Positions 61,801 through 64,000 of a stretch of 64,000 bases of DNA are shown here, in pieces (the stretch's first letter is position 1; each line of letters opens with the position of its first letter). Below the pieces are notes generated by a model. That model saw only the letters and a program-made list of their open reading frames with translations, ran no database searches and was not told the DNA's origin. Both the position numbers and the translations under genes were made by a program. The stretch is taken from assembly GCF_032362555.1 (NCBI RefSeq), contig NC_083525.1:3395501-3459500 (forward strand), read 5' to 3'. The DNA is from Amyelois transitella. Lineage: Eukaryota > Arthropoda > Insecta > Lepidoptera > Pyralidae.

Positions 61801-63616
61801 GTTTTATAAGGGGCGTTTTGCACCCGCCCAAATAATGTGTTATATGTACTTCGTTATCATTTAGACGGTATTTTGTTAATTAATGCGATTATTTCACCAA
61901 GTTGCTGTGAAACTAAATTAATAATAAAATAAATAAATTGTATGATGACTTATTTTTGTTTTGACATAGGTACCTATAATAACTAATAACTCAATATCAA
62001 ACTTTACTATAATATGTATGTAGGTACATGTTAGTAACAAATTTTCTAAATATTATCTTACTACCCCGCCCCGTGGTTACATGAAGAGATTATATAATGC
62101 GATAAGGCCGACTTTTGTATACCACTTTAACAAAAGTTAAGGATACGTTATTTTTGTTATAATTATTTATTTATTTATATTCTATCTATTCATTAATCTA
62201 ATACAATGCTATATATAATGGGTTTGTCCCACTTTGATGATGATGGGTGATTAAATTCCACATTGTTGTATATTAAGGGGCTGGTTATAAAAGATACATA
62301 ACATACATACATACATATAATTACGTCTATATCCCTTGCGGGGTAGACAGAGCCAACAGTCTTGAAAAGACTGATAGGGCTTTGAGCTATTTGGCTTAAT
62401 AATAGAATTGAGATTCAAATAGTGAAAGGTTGCTAGCCCATCGCCTAAAAGGAAAATCCCAAGTTTGTAAGCCTATCCCTTGGTCGCCTTTTACAACATC
62501 CATGGGAACGAGATGGAGTAGTCGTATTCTTTTTTTTATTGGTGCCGGGAACCACACAGCACATATACATAACATTGTACAATATACTCACGCAGGCAAA
62601 GGTGTGTCTCCCCCGTCGAGGCGGAAGGGCGTGCCCTCGATTTCCCCCCACGTCATGAGCGGCGACGCGTCCGCCGCGGACCCGGGGCGCGGGCTCGGGG
62701 TGCCCACGAGTGGGTACTCACACTCCTTCTCCGCTGCAATGCTGGTGCCGTCCACGCCTATCTTGCCTGTTACTGTTGCTCCCTGGATATTAAACAACAC
62801 GGATTTATCATAAACATAAAAATATTACGGTGCGGTGTCTGAGAAAAAATACCGATTAAAATCGAACATTTTAAATAAATATAAATATATAATATAAATA
62901 TTAGACTCGAAGTATATAGCTTCGAAAGTTGTGCTAATGTGTTCTTTGGTTTTTTTACGAAATGAACAATTTTTCTTTCTTCCTTTCTAACGAGATACTA
63001 CCTCAACCTTACTATAATTTATATTTAATACTTATATAGATAAACATCCGAGACCCAGGTCAATCAGATCAAGCTCTTTTTCATCATACCCTCTCGGGAT
63101 TCGTACACGGGACCTCCGACGGCACGGAAAAGCGCACTATCTCTGCGAAACAGACGCCTTACTTTGGTTGTTAACCATGCTTATAAAAGATACATAACAT
63201 GCTTAACCGGTGACGAAAAAACATCGTGAGGAAAACTGCGCAGGGCAGCTTCATTGCGGAGAAGAGTCCTCGCTACTAGCGACCTGCACATTTAATTGGA
63301 TGTGTGATATTGATGCAATATAAGCTAGGTTCCCCTGGAAAGGTTGCGGAGGTCAGGCGTAGCTTTGTCCTGGTTTGGATAAGCCTGACTTATCCAATCC
63401 AATGATCACGATAAGAGGATGCTCCCTAAGGAAAGTCAGGTTTACCTGGCTCTTGGCTATAGCAGTGATAGCCTCCTTATTCTTGACGTGGTCAAAGGGC
63501 TCCGCTTTAAGCCTCGTGTTGTGATGCTGCAGCTCTGGCTTGGCCGGGGTTTGTTGATTTGCACCATCTGGGACGTACATTATGTAGTTCTTGGCTTTGT
63601 AGCGCCAGGTGTCTAA
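58852..63616 (-). CDS. ESS2: ESS2 / DGCR14 splicing-associated protein, C-terminal part
   Basis: Four exons in minus-strand order: 63616-63446, 62782-62592, 60445-60317 and 59164-58852, giving the last 267 residues. The N-terminal exons lie beyond the right edge. ESS2 is a nuclear spliceosome-associated protein. Matches to the family: DTWRYKAKNYIMYVPDG and HHNTRLKAEPF in the first exon here, VGTPSPRPG with SPLMTWGEIEGTPFRLDG in the second, AYRMLETGARERTALRLAE in the third, and TERLASMSPAARKLA with LTDNLLQINLAKR and the terminal QDFFG in the fourth. Human ESS2 ends in the like TDNLLQL and SDFF. Junctions are GT-AG with phases 0, 2 and 2. The 129-nt third exon is extremely GC-rich with long GCGCGC runs. 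Introns carry SINEs and a THAP-bearing transposon. Minus-strand AATAAA at 58842-58837 is only about 10 nt past the stop, so a later signal is likelier. Confidence 0.92.
59222..59465 (+). mobile_element. Family B tRNA-headed SINE, best copy
   Basis: Intact A box (TGGCGCAGCGG) and B box (GGTTCGAATCC), complete body and TATATTTATTTATAA tail. It lies in the last ESS2 intron, antisense to the gene. Confidence 0.88.
59795..59850 (-). mobile_element. Family B SINE tail piece
   Basis: Only AATTACACAGATTGAGTTAG and the neighbouring tail remain. Confidence 0.55.
60066..60263 (-). mobile_element. Family A SINE-like copy with central loss
   Basis: Both ends are kept and about 40 bp of the middle is missing. 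It stops 53 bp from ESS2 exon 60445-60317, in sense orientation. Confidence 0.75.
60539..60647 (-). mobile_element. 5'-truncated family A copy with 18-bp target duplication
   Basis: AATATAAATTARTTAACA at 60521-60538 and 60648-60665 (one mismatch) flanks a copy that keeps only the tail half. Truncation at the 5' end together with a long target duplication is the mark of target-primed reverse transcription. Confidence 0.8.
60668..61565. mobile_element. 0.9-kb DNA transposon with 16-bp inverted ends and a THAP exon relic
   Basis: TAATAGGCTATTTGAC at 60668-60683 is matched in inverse by GTCAAATAGCCTATTA at 61550-61565. Inside, a plus-strand frame from ATG 60965 reads MSSYKCCAVPQYTNTT, then KLFFSMPMDLNIRKKWF (to about 61080): the start of a THAP zinc finger, the DNA-binding domain found in P-element-like transposases and in domesticated THAP proteins. 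The frame then breaks and no transposase core is visible. The element lies in an ESS2 intron. No clear target duplication was found, so its superfamily (P-like or other) is open. Confidence 0.65.
61566..62304. other. Remainder of ESS2 intron, no exon seen
   Basis: AT-rich. A scrap with GGGTTTGTCCCACTTTGATG at about 62220 is probably repeat-derived. Confidence 0.5.
62305..62564 (-). mobile_element. Family A SINE-like copy, full length, with target duplication
   Basis: An 11-bp duplication ATACATAACAT (62294-62304 and 62565-62575) flanks it. It stops 27 bp from the donor of ESS2 exon 62782-62592, in sense orientation. Confidence 0.85.
62985..63162 (-). mobile_element. Family B SINE, heavily diverged
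   Basis: The body (GACCCAGGTCAATCAGATC on the plus strand) is clear. The A and B boxes are eroded. Confidence 0.6.
63205..63300 (+). mobile_element. Repeat scrap with ACATCGTGAGGAAAACTG
   Basis: The phrase recalls a widespread lepidopteran repeat. It is too short and eroded to classify. Confidence 0.3.
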
Positions 63617-64000
63617 CTGAAAAATTAAGGATAGACACAAAGTTGTTACTGAGAATTACTGGGACATTTTTAAAATAATATAAATATTAACGGGACAAAA
63701 TACACAGATTGAGTTAGCCTCGAAGTAAGTTCGAAACTTGTGTTACAAGATACTAACTCAATGATACTATATTTCATAATAAATAAGTATATAGAAAAAC
63801 ATCCAAGACCCAGGCCAATTATAAAATGTTCGTTTCTCGTCATGCCTTGGCCAGGATTCAAACCCGGGACCTCCGGTGTCACAGACAACGTCATGGCATT
63901 GATTGTCAGGTCATTGAGAAATAGTGTGTAGGGGTATTTTAAAGGAGGGTGATTTGTATTGAAGTCACATATTACTTGGTCTACTACTACTTATCCAATC
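63617..64000. other. ESS2 intron running off the window
   Basis: No further ESS2 exon is recognised before the edge. Most of it is a family B SINE. Confidence 0.5.
63672..63893 (-). mobile_element. Family B tRNA-headed SINE, head partly eroded
   Basis: On the minus strand the B box GGTTTGAATCC has one change and the A box region is lost. Body and tail are clear. Confidence 0.75.

Noticed and set aside
62284-63201. Identical 20-mer TTATAAAAGATACATAACAT at 62284 and 63181 as a larger duplication
   Set aside because: Similarity stops at both sides after the 20-mer, so no wider duplication is supported.
1-64000. CRISPR arrays, bacterial operons, riboswitches, virus-like or LTR elements
   Set aside because: None seen. 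Tandem spacing repeats, envelope, capsid or integrase-like frames and long terminal repeats were looked for by eye and not found.

Overview
The window looks like nuclear DNA of a moth or butterfly (Lepidoptera). The background is AT-rich, genes have short exons and GT-AG introns, and the interspersed repeats are of kinds familiar from lepidopteran genomes: a tRNA-headed SINE, a short retroposon with a TATG-type tail, Helitron/MINE-like elements with CTAG ends, and scraps of an RTE-like LINE. I could not fix the species. All gene models were built by hand from reading frame, splice-site phase and remembered family similarity. No virus-like or LTR element was recognised.

Layout. 0.3-2.9 kb: a Helitron-type block with a broken Pif1-like helicase and a second Helitron-like end beside it. 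3.2-7.1 kb, minus strand: two tandem ABHD11-like alpha/beta-hydrolase genes with the same three-exon structure; the second has Cys in place of the nucleophilic Ser. 8.9-19.4 kb, plus: an ELOVL fatty-acid elongase with a possible distant 5'-untranslated exon. 19.9-20.6 kb, plus: ELP5 in one exon. 22.2-29.2 kb, minus: eIF4H in six exons, sharing a 432-bp divergent promoter interval with MYBBP1A/Pol5 (29.6-34.9 kb, plus). 35-39 kb: repeats and intergenic DNA. 39.1-42.1 kb, plus: ubiquitin-conjugating enzyme UBE2G1 with a duplicated last coding exon. 43.2-44.6 kb, minus: checkpoint clamp protein RAD9, preceded by a 64-codon ORF. 46.8-51.9 kb, minus: an unrecognised secreted protein (signal peptide, coiled coil, eight-cysteine region). 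54.3-57.2 kb, plus: an mpaB/rubber-oxygenase-like (DUF2236) membrane protein. 58.9 kb to beyond the right edge, minus: the C-terminal part of splicing factor ESS2/DGCR14.

The genes do not form a pathway. They are a mix of lipid metabolism (ELOVL, ABHD11-like, mpaB-like), translation and ribosome biogenesis (ELP5, eIF4H, MYBBP1A), genome maintenance and protein turnover (RAD9, UBE2G1) and RNA processing (ESS2).

Two SINE-like families dominate the repeats. Family A is about 260 bp, has a shared 5' end reading GTGCCGTGTGGTTCCCGG and a TATG-repeat 3' end; I count about 21 copies or pieces. Family B has a tRNA-like head with good A and B boxes; I count about eight. Nine family A copies end within 60 bp of a coding exon, and the family A tail resembles the tail of the LINE scraps in the same window.
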